Positions 17,169 through 26,778 of a stretch of DNA of 64,000 bases are shown here, in pieces. How positions within the stretch are numbered: position 1 is the first letter of the stretch; each line of letters opens with the position of its first letter. Under the pieces are notes generated by a model that was not told the origin of the DNA, did no database searches, and saw only the letters and a program-made list of their open reading frames with translations. The position numbers and the translations under genes are program-made. The stretch is from CAYTLW01 sp964438735 (GTDB taxonomy: Bacteria; Myxococcota_A; UBA9042), in the NCBI GenBank assembly GCA_964438735.1, contig CAYTLW010000013.1, positions 1-64,000 of the forward strand. The letters run 5' to 3'.

Positions 17169-19472
17169 TCAAGTCCTGGTGAGGAATCTCGCCACAAGTT
17201 TCTTCACGCCCACGCGGGCAAAGAGCACGGTGACCCGCGCCATCTCGCCGTAGCCCGAGATGTCCATGACCTCGCCCTGGCCGAAGCGCACATGTCGCAC
17301 GCCATCGCCCACGCTGAGCGCGCCGTCCGGCTGGCGCTCGATGACGGACTCTTCGGCTGCGGGGGCGGTCTGGGCCCGCCTGGCGCGACGCCTGGCTGCC
17401 TCGGCCAATCCCGCCTCGTTGCGCAGCGTGGCCACGTCGGCTCGAGCCGGACGCGCCGACGAGGACCAGGCGCGCGGGCGCTGGTTCCAGCCGCCGGACC
17501 AGCCCGCCCCGGCGTTGCTCCACGATGGCGCCGCCTGGCGTTCGGTCTCGAGCAATTCCTCCGGCACCTCGCGCAGGAAGGGCGATGGCGTGGCCAGTTC
17601 GTCCCGTCCGAAGCGATTGCGCATCCGCGCATGGCTCAGGTGCATCCGCTGGCGGGCCCGGGTCATGGCCACGTAGAGCAGCCGCCGTTCCTCTTCCTCG
17701 CCGCCCTCGCGCAGCGAGTTCTCATGCGGCACCAACCCGTCCTCGAGTCCGACCACGAAGGTGACGTCGTACTCCAGCCCCTTGGCCGAGTGCATGGTCA
17801 TCAACGAGACCGCCTCCCGTCGATTGGCCAGCTGGTCCACGTCGGCGACCAGGGCGACCTGCTCCAGGAAGCCGGCCAGCGAGGGGTCGTCCGCGGTGTC
17901 CGCATGCTCGGTCATGGCCGCCAGCAGCTGGCCCAGGTTCTCCAAACGGGTCTCCGCTTCGGGCGAGCCGTCGGCCAGGAAGGCATCGCGCAGGCCGCTG
18001 GCCTTGAGGATCGCCGCCCCCGCGCGATGCGCCGGCTGGTCGCGTGCCTGGCTGCGCATGGTGTCGATGAGCGATTCGAATGCGGCCAGCTTCTTGTGCC
18101 CGCGGAAGCGATCGTCCGCCCGCAACAGCGCCTGTGAGGCGGACGGGATCGACAGGTTGCGCTCGCGGGCCATATTCTCGACCCGGGCGACCGTCGCCGC
18201 GCCGATGCCCCGGCGGGGCGTATTGACGATGCGTAGCCAGCCGGCGGCGTCGTGTTCGTTCACCACCAGGCGCAGGTAGGCCAGCAGATCCTTGACCTCT
18301 GCCCGCTCGTAGAAGCGCAGTCCGCCGATGAGCACGTACGGCAGGCGGTAGCGATTCATGGATTCTTCGAGCTGACGCGACTGGGCGTTGGTGCGGTAGA
18401 AGATCGCGAACTCGCCGAGCGGATGATCGCTGCGCAGGGATTCGATCCGTCGCGCTACCCAGTCGGCCTCGTCGCGATCGGTGCTGGCCTCGAGCATGGC
18501 GATGTTCGGGCCGCCGCGCGTCTCGGTCCACAAGGTCTTGGGGTGGCGGCTGCGGTTGCGCGCCACCACCGCTGAGCTGGCCTGCAGGATCACCTCGGTG
18601 GAGCGGTAGTTGCGCTCCAGTCGGACCACATTTGTGCCGGCGTGGGCCTCGGGGAAGCCGAGGATGTTGTCGATCTCGGCGCCGCGCCACGAGTAGATGC
18701 TCTGGTCGTCATCGCCGACCACGCACAGGTTGCCGTGGGTCGAGGCGAGCAGCTCCAGCAGGTTGTACTGGGCGGCGTTGGTGTCCTGGAACTCGTCGAC
18801 CAGGATGTGGCGGAAACGACGGGCGTACTGCTCCCTCAGCACCGGCTGCTCGGTCAGGATCTGCACCGGCCGCATGAGCAGGTCACCGAAATCGACCGCG
18901 TTGGCGGTGCGCATGTCGGTCTCGTAACGCTCGTAGACGCGCGCCGCCATGCGCTCCTGGATGTCGCCTGGCTGCAAACGCGGATCACCCGGCAGCAGGC
19001 AGCGATTCTTCGCCCGATCGATCCAGCTGGCCATGGACCGCGGTCTGAAGGCCTTGTCGCTGATGTTCAACGCCTTCATGACCCGCTTGATCATGCGCAG
19101 TTGATCGTCGCGATCATAGATCGTGAACGACCGCTCCAGGCCAGCGTGCTGACCGATGCGTCGGAGCAGGCGCACGCCGATGCTGTGGAAGGTGCCCAGC
19201 CAGAGATCCGTGGCCGCGTCGCCCAACAACTCCTGGACCCGATGACGCATTTCGCCGGCGGCTTTGTTGGAGAAGGTCACCGCGAGGATCTGCCACGGAG
19301 CCACGTCGAGCCGCTGGATCAACCAGGCGATGCGATGGGTGATCACCCGGGTCTTGCCAGAGCCGGCACCGGCCAGGACAAGCAGGGGACCGTCGCCATA
19401 CGACACGGCCTGCGCCTGTTCGGGGTTCAAGCCGGTGAGCAGCGGGTCATGGTCGGCGTTCGGCGCGTTCAT
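17169..19472 (-). CDS. pcrA: PcrA/UvrD-type superfamily 1 DNA helicase
   Basis: The protein is a 3'-5' helicase for excision repair, replication restart and removal of stalled RNA polymerase. It has 767 residues. Motif I is AGAGSGKT (34-41), motif Ia AVTFSNKAAGEM, motif II DEFQDTN, motif III GDDDQSIYSWRGA, motif IV RNYRS, then LMTMHSAKGLEYDVTF and VAMTRA. After a disordered Ala/Arg/Ser stretch, the C-terminal part (GDGVRHVRFGQGEVM...KKLVARF) is the Tudor-like RNA-polymerase-binding domain typical of PcrA. The ATG at 19472 is used; a GTG six codons upstream is possible and neither has a strong ribosome-binding site. Confidence 0.95.
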   Translation of the reverse strand: MNAPNADHDPLLTGLNPEQAQAVSYGDGPLLVLAGAGSGKTRVITHRIAWLIQRLDVAPWQILAVTFSNKAAGEMRHRVQELLGDAATDLWLGTFHSIGVRLLRRIGQHAGLERSFTIYDRDDQLRMIKRVMKALNISDKAFRPRSMASWIDRAKNRCLLPGDPRLQPGDIQERMAARVYERYETDMRTANAVDFGDLLMRPVQILTEQPVLREQYARRFRHILVDEFQDTNAAQYNLLELLASTHGNLCVVGDDDQSIYSWRGAEIDNILGFPEAHAGTNVVRLERNYRSTEVILQASSAVVARNRSRHPKTLWTETRGGPNIAMLEASTDRDEADWVARRIESLRSDHPLGEFAIFYRTNAQSRQLEESMNRYRLPYVLIGGLRFYERAEVKDLLAYLRLVVNEHDAAGWLRIVNTPRRGIGAATVARVENMARERNLSIPSASQALLRADDRFRGHKKLAAFESLIDTMRSQARDQPAHRAGAAILKASGLRDAFLADGSPEAETRLENLGQLLAAMTEHADTADDPSLAGFLEQVALVADVDQLANRREAVSLMTMHSAKGLEYDVTFVVGLEDGLVPHENSLREGGEEEERRLLYVAMTRARQRMHLSHARMRNRFGRDELATPSPFLREVPEELLETERQAAPSWSNAGAGWSGGWNQRPRAWSSSARPARADVATLRNEAGLAEAARRRARRAQTAPAAEESVIERQPDGALSVGDGVRHVRFGQGEVMDISGYGEMARVTVLFARVGVKKLVARFLTRT

Positions 19473-19526
19473 GGCGGTGCAGGTAAGCACGCCATGACCA
19501 CCCGAGCAAGCACCGCCTTCGTCGAA

Positions 19527-19544
19527 CCAGACGCCTTCGTCTGG
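19527..19544. repeat. Short perfect inverted repeat between divergent genes
   Basis: CCAGACG (19527-19533) and CGTCTGG (19538-19544) flank a 4-base loop between the helicase and CPBP genes. CGCCTTCGTC also occurs twice as a direct repeat here. It could be an operator for the divergent pair. There is no U-run. Confidence 0.35.
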
Positions 19545-19625
19545 ACAACCCGGCGACCGCCAGGGTACAGGTACGCGCCCCGCCGCATCGACCCGATGCG
19601 GACGATTCCAGAGGACGATCCGAGC

Positions 19626-20480
19626 ATGGAGCAGGCCACGCAATCCGCGCCGCGGCGCACCCTGCGCGACTTCTTGCACGCCATCGTGGTGGCCCCGTGG
19701 GAACGCATCGACCGCGACTACCGCGGTCGCCGCCTGGGCCACCTCAGCGCCAGACAGGGCGCCTTCGTCACCTGCATTACCGCCTGCCTGATGCTCACCT
19801 TCCTGCGCTTCGTGGTCATGGACCGCAGCATCCAGGCCAGTGTGGCGTCGACCGGCATCGAGCTGATCTCCCTGTTCGCGCCGGGACTGCGCGATGGCAT
19901 GTACTCCTTCCATCGCCTGGGCGTGAACCTGTCGTGGGTGCTGGGCTGCGTGATCTGCTACTTCGTCATTCCGGCGGCGGTGGTGCGCATCGTCTTCGGC
20001 ATGACGTTGCGCCAATGGTTCCTCATGCCGCGCAACTACCTCCGCCACCTGCACGTCTATGCGCTGCTCTTCCTGCCGGTGGGCACGCTGATCCTGGTCT
20101 TCTCGTTTTCGCCGGACTTCCTGGCCCAGTATCCGTTCTACAAGCAGCAGGTGACCTGGATCGACCTGCTCATCTGGGAGCTGGCATACGGCGTGCAGTT
20201 CTTCGCCCTGGAGTTCTTCTTCCGTGGCTTCCTGTTGCGAGGCATGGCGGCCGAACTGGGCTCCATGGCGGTGTTGGTGATGGTCATCCCCTACTGCATG
20301 ATCCACTTCGGCAAGCCGCTACCCGAGTGCCTGGGCTCGATCATCGCCGGCCTGATCCTGGGCGTCCTGGCACTGGATACGCGCAGCATCTGGGGCGGCG
20401 TGACCATTCACGTGGCGGTCGCCTGGGGCATGGACTTCGCCGCCCTCTGGCAGAAGGGCATCCTCGACAAATTGCAGTAG
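19626..20480 (+). CDS. CPBP-family intramembrane protease homologue
   Basis: The 284-residue integral membrane protein has about seven hydrophobic segments. Three CPBP (Rce1/CaaX protease-like) blocks are recognisable. Block 1 is ALEFFFRGFLLRG (Glu196, Arg200), but the first Glu of the canonical EExxxR is Leu. Block 2 is YCMIHFG (His227). Block 3 is IHVAVAWGMD (His262), with Ala where Asn is usual. The fold is kept but catalytic positions are altered, so it may not be a protease. The ATG at 19626 follows AGAGGA; an ATG at 19596 is possible. It is divergent from the helicase gene. Confidence 0.75.
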   Translation: MEQATQSAPRRTLRDFLHAIVVAPWERIDRDYRGRRLGHLSARQGAFVTCITACLMLTFLRFVVMDRSIQASVASTGIELISLFAPGLRDGMYSFHRLGVNLSWVLGCVICYFVIPAAVVRIVFGMTLRQWFLMPRNYLRHLHVYALLFLPVGTLILVFSFSPDFLAQYPFYKQQVTWIDLLIWELAYGVQFFALEFFFRGFLLRGMAAELGSMAVLVMVIPYCMIHFGKPLPECLGSIIAGLILGVLALDTRSIWGGVTIHVAVAWGMDFAALWQKGILDKLQ

Positions 20481-20531
20481 CATGCGCCAATATTTTGTAA
20501 ACACAGACTTAATGCCGCTCGCCGATTTGGC

Positions 20532-20561
20532 TTGACCGGCGCACGGGCGAAGCCCTAGACT
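20532..20561 (+). promoter_or_regulatory. Promoter for dksA and the FHA sigma-54 activator
   Basis: TTGACC (20532-20537), an 18-base spacer and TAGACT (20556-20561) lie about 85 bases upstream of the dksA ATG. Confidence 0.6.
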
Positions 20562-20645
20562 GCGGCGCCACGCGTTCCCGGGGGCGAGCTCCGGGGCCAG
20601 AGATCGCATCACCGGGCCGCATCGACGGCCGATGGTGGAGGCGCT

Positions 20646-21068
20646 ATGCCGACGAAAACAGCGGGCGAACGAGCACCGTTGACGCCCAAGCAGCTCGACG
20701 AACTCAAAGGCAGCCTGCTCGACAAACGGCAGCGCGTCATGTCGCAGGTGCAGGCCGCGGCCCGCAAGGAATCTGCGGACGATCTGCGCGTTGCCGACGA
20801 GATGGATCTCGCCTCGGTGGGCTACGAGCAGGCCTTCGAGTTTCGCCTGCGTGATCGCGAAGCGTACCTGATCAAGAAGATCGACAAAGCGCTCCTACGC
20901 ATCGATGATGATGAATATGACGAGTGCGAGAATTGCGGCTCGCCCATCGGTTTTCAGCGCCTGAAGGCGCGTCCAGAGGCCCGCTACTGCATCGACTGCA
21001 AAGAAGAGCAGGAGAAGGTCGAGAAGATGTACGAGAAGCGGCGCAAGCGCATGACGTCGTTCGAATGA
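20646..21068 (+). CDS. dksA: DksA/TraR-family zinc-finger transcription factor
   Basis: The protein binds the RNA polymerase secondary channel and, with ppGpp, tunes rRNA and stress promoters. It has 140 residues. A long helical hairpin (about 14-85) carries acidic residues DEMD near its tip. A four-cysteine zinc finger follows (Cys94, Cys97, Cys115, Cys118 in CENCG...CIDCK) and then a basic C-terminal helix. It has its own promoter and lies 31 bases upstream of the sigma-54 activator gene. Confidence 0.93.
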   Translation: MPTKTAGERAPLTPKQLDELKGSLLDKRQRVMSQVQAAARKESADDLRVADEMDLASVGYEQAFEFRLRDREAYLIKKIDKALLRIDDDEYDECENCGSPIGFQRLKARPEARYCIDCKEEQEKVEKMYEKRRKRMTSFE

Positions 21069-21099
21069 TCCGCAAGGCAGCGCGCCTGGGAGCCGAGCC

Positions 21100-22488
<1,389 letters not shown>

Positions 22489-22528
22489 GCCCATCGGTGG
22501 TGAAGACCACCCGGCTCGCAGGCGACCC

Positions 22529-24742
22529 ATGATCGTTCGCGCCAGCGCCAGCCGATGGATCGACGCAGCCATCGCTGTGCTGCTCTTCGCCACAGCTACC
22601 GCAGTGCTGGTGGGCACCAACGACATGGGCTTCGTGCGCGACGAGGCCTTCTACTTCCGTCACGCCGAGGGCTATCAGAACTGGTTCGTCGAGGTGGAGG
22701 CCGGCGGTGAGCGGGCCGAAAAGGCCCTGGGCCGCGACGCCACCCTGTCCACCTGGCGGCGCAACTCCGAGCACCCGCCGCTGAACAAGATCCTGTTCGG
22801 CTACAGTTGGCGCCTCTTGGGCCGCAAGCTGCGTCCTGTGAGCGCCATCCGATGGCAGGACATCCCCGAACAAAAGGGCGAGCGCGAGGCCATTGCCGAG
22901 GTGCGCGGGCTGGGGCCGGCGCATGGATTCCAGCCTGGCGCCCAGGTCCAGCTCCTGTCGCCACAGATCGTCGGCGAACCTTCTGCGGTCGGCGGTCGCG
23001 AGCTGGCCGTTGGCGAGGTGATCAAACGAACGCCGCGTGGGGCCACCCTGCGACTGCTCGGCGGCGCCGAACCGGAGCGGCTGCGGGCGACCTGCCAGGC
23101 GGCTGGCCCTGGCGGCGATGGGGTGATTCGACGCACAGGCTGCGAGGGCCTTGAGATCCGCCCGCTCTACCTGCTCGGCGAGTCGGCCGCGATGCGCCTG
23201 CCTGGCGCCCTCTTTGCCGCCCTGCTGGTGATGTTCATCTTCCTGGCCGCGCGTGGCTTCTTCGCCGGCCGTGTGGCTGGAGCGTGGCAACTCGAGCGGC
23301 CCTTCGCCTTGCTGGCAGCGTGTGGCTACCTGCTGCTGCCGCGCGCCTTCTACCACGCCCACCTGTGCACCTTCGACACCACGATCGTGGCGCTGCTCTT
23401 CATCACCACCATGGCCTACCATCGGTCGCTCAAGTCGTCGGCCTGGGTGTGGATCACCGCCGTGCTCTGGGGGTTCAGCCTCTTGGGCAAACACAACGCC
23501 CTCTTCTTCCCGGTGGCGCTGATCGTGCACTGGTTCTGGGACGGTCTGGCCGAGGGCCGGATTCGGTTGCCCTGGACCGGCCTGGCGCCCATCGCTGCGG
23601 CCGCCCTTGTCGGTATGGCGGGCGCGCTCTGGCTGCATCCCCTGCTGGGCCTGGCTGCGGCGCTGCTGATCATGGCTCGGCCGGGCGGTGGACTGCGCCT
23701 GCCGCCGGTGCCTCGCGCCTACTTTGCCATGCTGCCCATCGGGCTGGGCATGCTGGTCGCCGGCTGGCCGCTCCTGTGGCACGACACGGCGGCCAACTTC
23801 CTGAACTGGATCGAGTTCCATCTCAGTCACGAACACTACATGCAGGAGTATTTTGGCCGCGTGCTGGCCTACCCCCCATTCCCCATCGAGCTGCCATGGT
23901 TGCTGACCGCCCTGACGTGGACGCTGCCCCTGCTGGCCGTATGCGCCGTGGGCGGATTGCTGCTGCTGGGCGGCGCGGGTCGGCGCTGGCTGGCCCTGGC
24001 CCGTGCCTGGAAAGCGGGCGAGTCGGCCGCAGGAGAGCGCGCCGGCGCCACCGCGGAGGCCGCAGTCGAAGCCGCCGAATCGCGTAGCCTCGAACGCCTG
24101 GTAATCGTTGGCGTGATCTGGCCCATCGCCCTGATCTCCCTGCCCTCGACACCGGTCTTCGGCGGCACCAAGCACTGGTTCCTGGCCTACCCCTTCATGC
24201 TGTTGATCGCCGGCCACGGCGCTCGCGCGATCTGGGCCCACGCGTGCCGCCGGCTGCGGACCAGCACGTCAGCCGGTCAGCGCCTGGCCGCCTCCGCTGC
24301 AGCCTGGTTGATCGTCCTGCTGGTGGCCCTGCCCTCGGCGCGAGCCACTCGCGAGGTGCATCCCCATGGCACGGCCTATTACAACGAGCTGATCGGCGGC
24401 CTGCCCGGCGCCGCCGACGCCGGCATGCAGCGCCAGTTCTGGGGCGGCGCGACCCGCGACGGCCTGGCGGTGGTCAACCGGCGCGCTCCCAAGGGAGCCC
24501 GGGTGTGGTTCCACAAGTGCGCCTGGACCGCTTTCGTCATGTACCAGCGCGAGGGCTGGTTCCGACGCGACCTGTCCTACGCCGGCAAGCCCCAGGGCAG
24601 CAGCCACGGCTTCTATCATCATCAAAAGGACCACGACGACTATGAACTCGAGTGCCTGCGGGACTACGGGGTGCGCGCGCCGGTCATGCAGTTGAGCATC
24701 GACGGGGTGCCCATGCTGAGCGTCTACGAGCGCCCTCGCTGA
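22529..24742 (+). CDS. GT39/ArnT-like membrane glycosyltransferase
   Basis: The 737-residue polytopic membrane protein resembles the dolichyl-phosphate mannosyltransferase/ArnT superfamily (GT-C fold). The early acidic motif FVRDEAFYF follows the first transmembrane helix, and SEHPPLNKILFGYSW is typical of the first luminal loop. About ten further helices include LLPRAFYHAHLCTFDTTIVALLF and LLGKHNALFFPV. A soluble insert (about 105-210) and a C-terminal domain follow. It presumably transfers a sugar from a polyprenyl phosphate to a protein or lipid on the outer face of the inner membrane. Donor and acceptor are unknown. The ATG at 22529 has only weak AGG upstream. Confidence 0.8.
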   Translation: MIVRASASRWIDAAIAVLLFATATAVLVGTNDMGFVRDEAFYFRHAEGYQNWFVEVEAGGERAEKALGRDATLSTWRRNSEHPPLNKILFGYSWRLLGRKLRPVSAIRWQDIPEQKGEREAIAEVRGLGPAHGFQPGAQVQLLSPQIVGEPSAVGGRELAVGEVIKRTPRGATLRLLGGAEPERLRATCQAAGPGGDGVIRRTGCEGLEIRPLYLLGESAAMRLPGALFAALLVMFIFLAARGFFAGRVAGAWQLERPFALLAACGYLLLPRAFYHAHLCTFDTTIVALLFITTMAYHRSLKSSAWVWITAVLWGFSLLGKHNALFFPVALIVHWFWDGLAEGRIRLPWTGLAPIAAAALVGMAGALWLHPLLGLAAALLIMARPGGGLRLPPVPRAYFAMLPIGLGMLVAGWPLLWHDTAANFLNWIEFHLSHEHYMQEYFGRVLAYPPFPIELPWLLTALTWTLPLLAVCAVGGLLLLGGAGRRWLALARAWKAGESAAGERAGATAEAAVEAAESRSLERLVIVGVIWPIALISLPSTPVFGGTKHWFLAYPFMLLIAGHGARAIWAHACRRLRTSTSAGQRLAASAAAWLIVLLVALPSARATREVHPHGTAYYNELIGGLPGAADAGMQRQFWGGATRDGLAVVNRRAPKGARVWFHKCAWTAFVMYQREGWFRRDLSYAGKPQGSSHGFYHHQKDHDDYELECLRDYGVRAPVMQLSIDGVPMLSVYERPR

Positions 24743-24865
24743 CCCCGTGGATGCCGCTCCAACCGGCCGACCAGACGCCTGCCCGGACCGGATGGCCGAA
24801 CGGGTAGAAGGTGTAGTAGAGTCCGCCCGCCCGCTCCTCCTTTGGGGGGCCGGGGCTCGGCCCAC

Positions 24866-24893
24866 AGCCAGGAAAAGTGTGATTTTCCTGGCT
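24866..24893 (+). terminator. Perfect 11-bp stem hairpin, likely terminator
   Basis: AGCCAGGAAAA (24866-24876) and TTTTCCTGGCT (24883-24893) pair perfectly around the 6-base loop GTGTGA. It stands 120 bases after the glycosyltransferase stop and 40 bases before the next start. The mixed A/T inner stem and TTT following fit a bidirectional intrinsic terminator. Confidence 0.65.
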
Positions 24894-24932
24894 TTCCCGA
24901 CCGCACGACCCCGCGCTACGAGGAACCCTCCT

Positions 24933-26579
24933 TTGTCGACCATCACCGCCCGACGTACCTGCGCGATGATCTCCATTTTGGGGCTTGTGGCGGGGTCTGC
25001 TTGGGCCGACCCGGCGTCGGCGCCGGCTGCTGATGGCGCCAAGACGCCGACCGTGGGCCCGGCGGTGACCACCGCTGGGGTGCCCCTGGTGGATGTCACG
25101 CTGGCGGGTCTGTTGCGGGTGCGCGGCCAGGCCATCGGTGACGGCAGCCTGGGCGATCACAGCCAGGGCCAGCTGTCGGGCGTGCCGGCGAGCTTGTCCG
25201 TGCGCGGCGACAACGCCGCCATCTCCGGCGGCGGCGATCTGCTCGGCGTCGGCGATCTGCGCCTGCGCTTGGAGCCCGGCCTGCGTCTGGGCAGCAGGGC
25301 CGCGATCCACGCCCAGGTGGACGCTGCGGGCCTGCTGGTCTTCGGCAGCGATCCGCGCGCCGAGGGCGAACCGGTCATGGAGCGCCTGACCTGGCATGCC
25401 GGCAACGGTCCAGCCCGCGATGCCCTGGCCATCCGTCGCCTCTGGGCCACCTTCGACCTGTTCGGCGCCGCCGAATTCCATGTCGGCCGAATGCCCGACC
25501 ACTTCGGCATGGGTCTGCTGCGCAACGACGGCAGGAATGCGGTGGCCGATTTCCAGAGCGAGGTCGATCGCGTCGGCGTGCAGGTCGAAGCCTTCGATCT
25601 GCGCCTGGCCATCTCGCGCGACAACATCGCCAGCGCGCCATTGGTGCCCACCGGGCTGGCCGCCGATGCGCCGGTGTACGCGATGCAGGACAGCGCCGAC
25701 GTCCTGCGCTGGGTCTTCGAGCTCTATGGCGGCGGTTATAAACCCGAAGCCACGGGATTCGCTTGGGGCATCGCGCTTCTCTACCAGGATCAGGACGTCG
25801 CGCTGGCCGCCGAACATGATGACGATCCGCGGGCAGCGGTGGGCCCCGGCTGCCTGTCCAGCGGCGCCTGCACGGCCCTGGTGCCGCGCGAAGCGTCCAT
25901 GGTCTGGCCCCAGGCGTGGCTCCGCCTGCGTCGCAAGACCCCGGTTGGCGCGCTGGAGTTGGAGTTGGAAGGCGCGCTGCTCTTCGCGACCTTCGAAAAC
26001 ACCGACGTGTTGGCGGCCACCGATACGGGCAAGACCGTCATCGCCGGCGGCCTGGCCAGCCGACTTCGTCTGGATCAGGGTCGCAATCGTTGGCAGCTGG
26101 ATGCGGGCCTGGCCTCCGGCGAGAGCACCGGCGGCTTCGGCGTCTATGACCAGAGCAACTTCCGCGATCTGGACGCGCCCGACCAGCCCCATCGTGACCT
26201 GTTGACCGGTTTCCGCTTCCACCGCGGATTCCTGGTCGACGGACTGCTCTTCCGCGAGGTCATCGGCGCCGTGGCCAACGCCTGGTACGCCCGGCCAGCA
26301 TGGCGCAGACGCTTGAGCGACGGCGGTCGCCTGGGTCGGCTCGAGCTGGAGCTTGGCGTACTGGCCGCAGCCGCTGCGTCCGCTGGCGCCACGCCCGGCG
26401 AGGCGTCTTTGCTGGGCATCGAGCCGGAGCTTGGCCTGGAGTTGATCTCGTCGGTCGGCTCGACGGCACGGCTTGATTTCAGCTGGCTTGCGCCAGGCAG
26501 CGCTTTTGATGACGGCCCCGGCGGCAAGGCGGCGCCCCAGGCGTGGCGACTGAGCGCCCAGTGGATTCTGCGCTTCTAA
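24933..26579 (+). CDS. Outer-membrane beta-barrel protein (TIGR04551-like)
   Basis: The 548-residue protein is exported. TTG at 24933 is preferred: GAGGA lies upstream and it gives a proper signal peptide (basic ARR, hydrophobic core, cleavage after GSAWA, residue 25). An ATG at 24966 would remove the positive charges. The mature part is rich in alternating strands and ends in WILRF, with a terminal aromatic as in outer-membrane barrels. FHVGRMPDHFGMGLLRNDG followed by EVDRV resembles a myxobacterial family (TIGR04551) as I remember it; that match is from memory. Function is unknown; it may be a porin. Confidence 0.7.
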   Translation: MSTITARRTCAMISILGLVAGSAWADPASAPAADGAKTPTVGPAVTTAGVPLVDVTLAGLLRVRGQAIGDGSLGDHSQGQLSGVPASLSVRGDNAAISGGGDLLGVGDLRLRLEPGLRLGSRAAIHAQVDAAGLLVFGSDPRAEGEPVMERLTWHAGNGPARDALAIRRLWATFDLFGAAEFHVGRMPDHFGMGLLRNDGRNAVADFQSEVDRVGVQVEAFDLRLAISRDNIASAPLVPTGLAADAPVYAMQDSADVLRWVFELYGGGYKPEATGFAWGIALLYQDQDVALAAEHDDDPRAAVGPGCLSSGACTALVPREASMVWPQAWLRLRRKTPVGALELELEGALLFATFENTDVLAATDTGKTVIAGGLASRLRLDQGRNRWQLDAGLASGESTGGFGVYDQSNFRDLDAPDQPHRDLLTGFRFHRGFLVDGLLFREVIGAVANAWYARPAWRRRLSDGGRLGRLELELGVLAAAAASAGATPGEASLLGIEPELGLELISSVGSTARLDFSWLAPGSAFDDGPGGKAAPQAWRLSAQWILRF

Positions 26580-26637
26580 GCGCGGCCGCATTGTAGCGAA
26601 TGCAAGCAGTCCCACGCGCGATCACGTGTGCTTGTAT

Positions 26638-26667
26638 TTGAAAGCTCGCCGGCACAAGTGGTACCCT
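26638..26667 (+). promoter_or_regulatory. Candidate promoter for the first jelly-roll lipoprotein
   Basis: TTGAAA (26638-26643), an 18-base spacer and TACCCT (26662-26667) lie 112 bases before the ATG at 26779. Confidence 0.4.
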
Positions 26668-26778
26668 CCGCGGCCACGGAGCGGCCCTCCGAACGGTCCG
26701 GCCCCGACCGGTACCTCCCGAGCCGCCGTCGCGTTCCCCGACGCGGCGTGGGATGGGCCACACCACGAGGACTCGCAG

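Noticed and set aside
24866..24893. Hairpin as possible riboswitch or attenuator for the barrel gene
   Set aside because: It is a single simple stem with no conserved riboswitch features; a terminator explains it.
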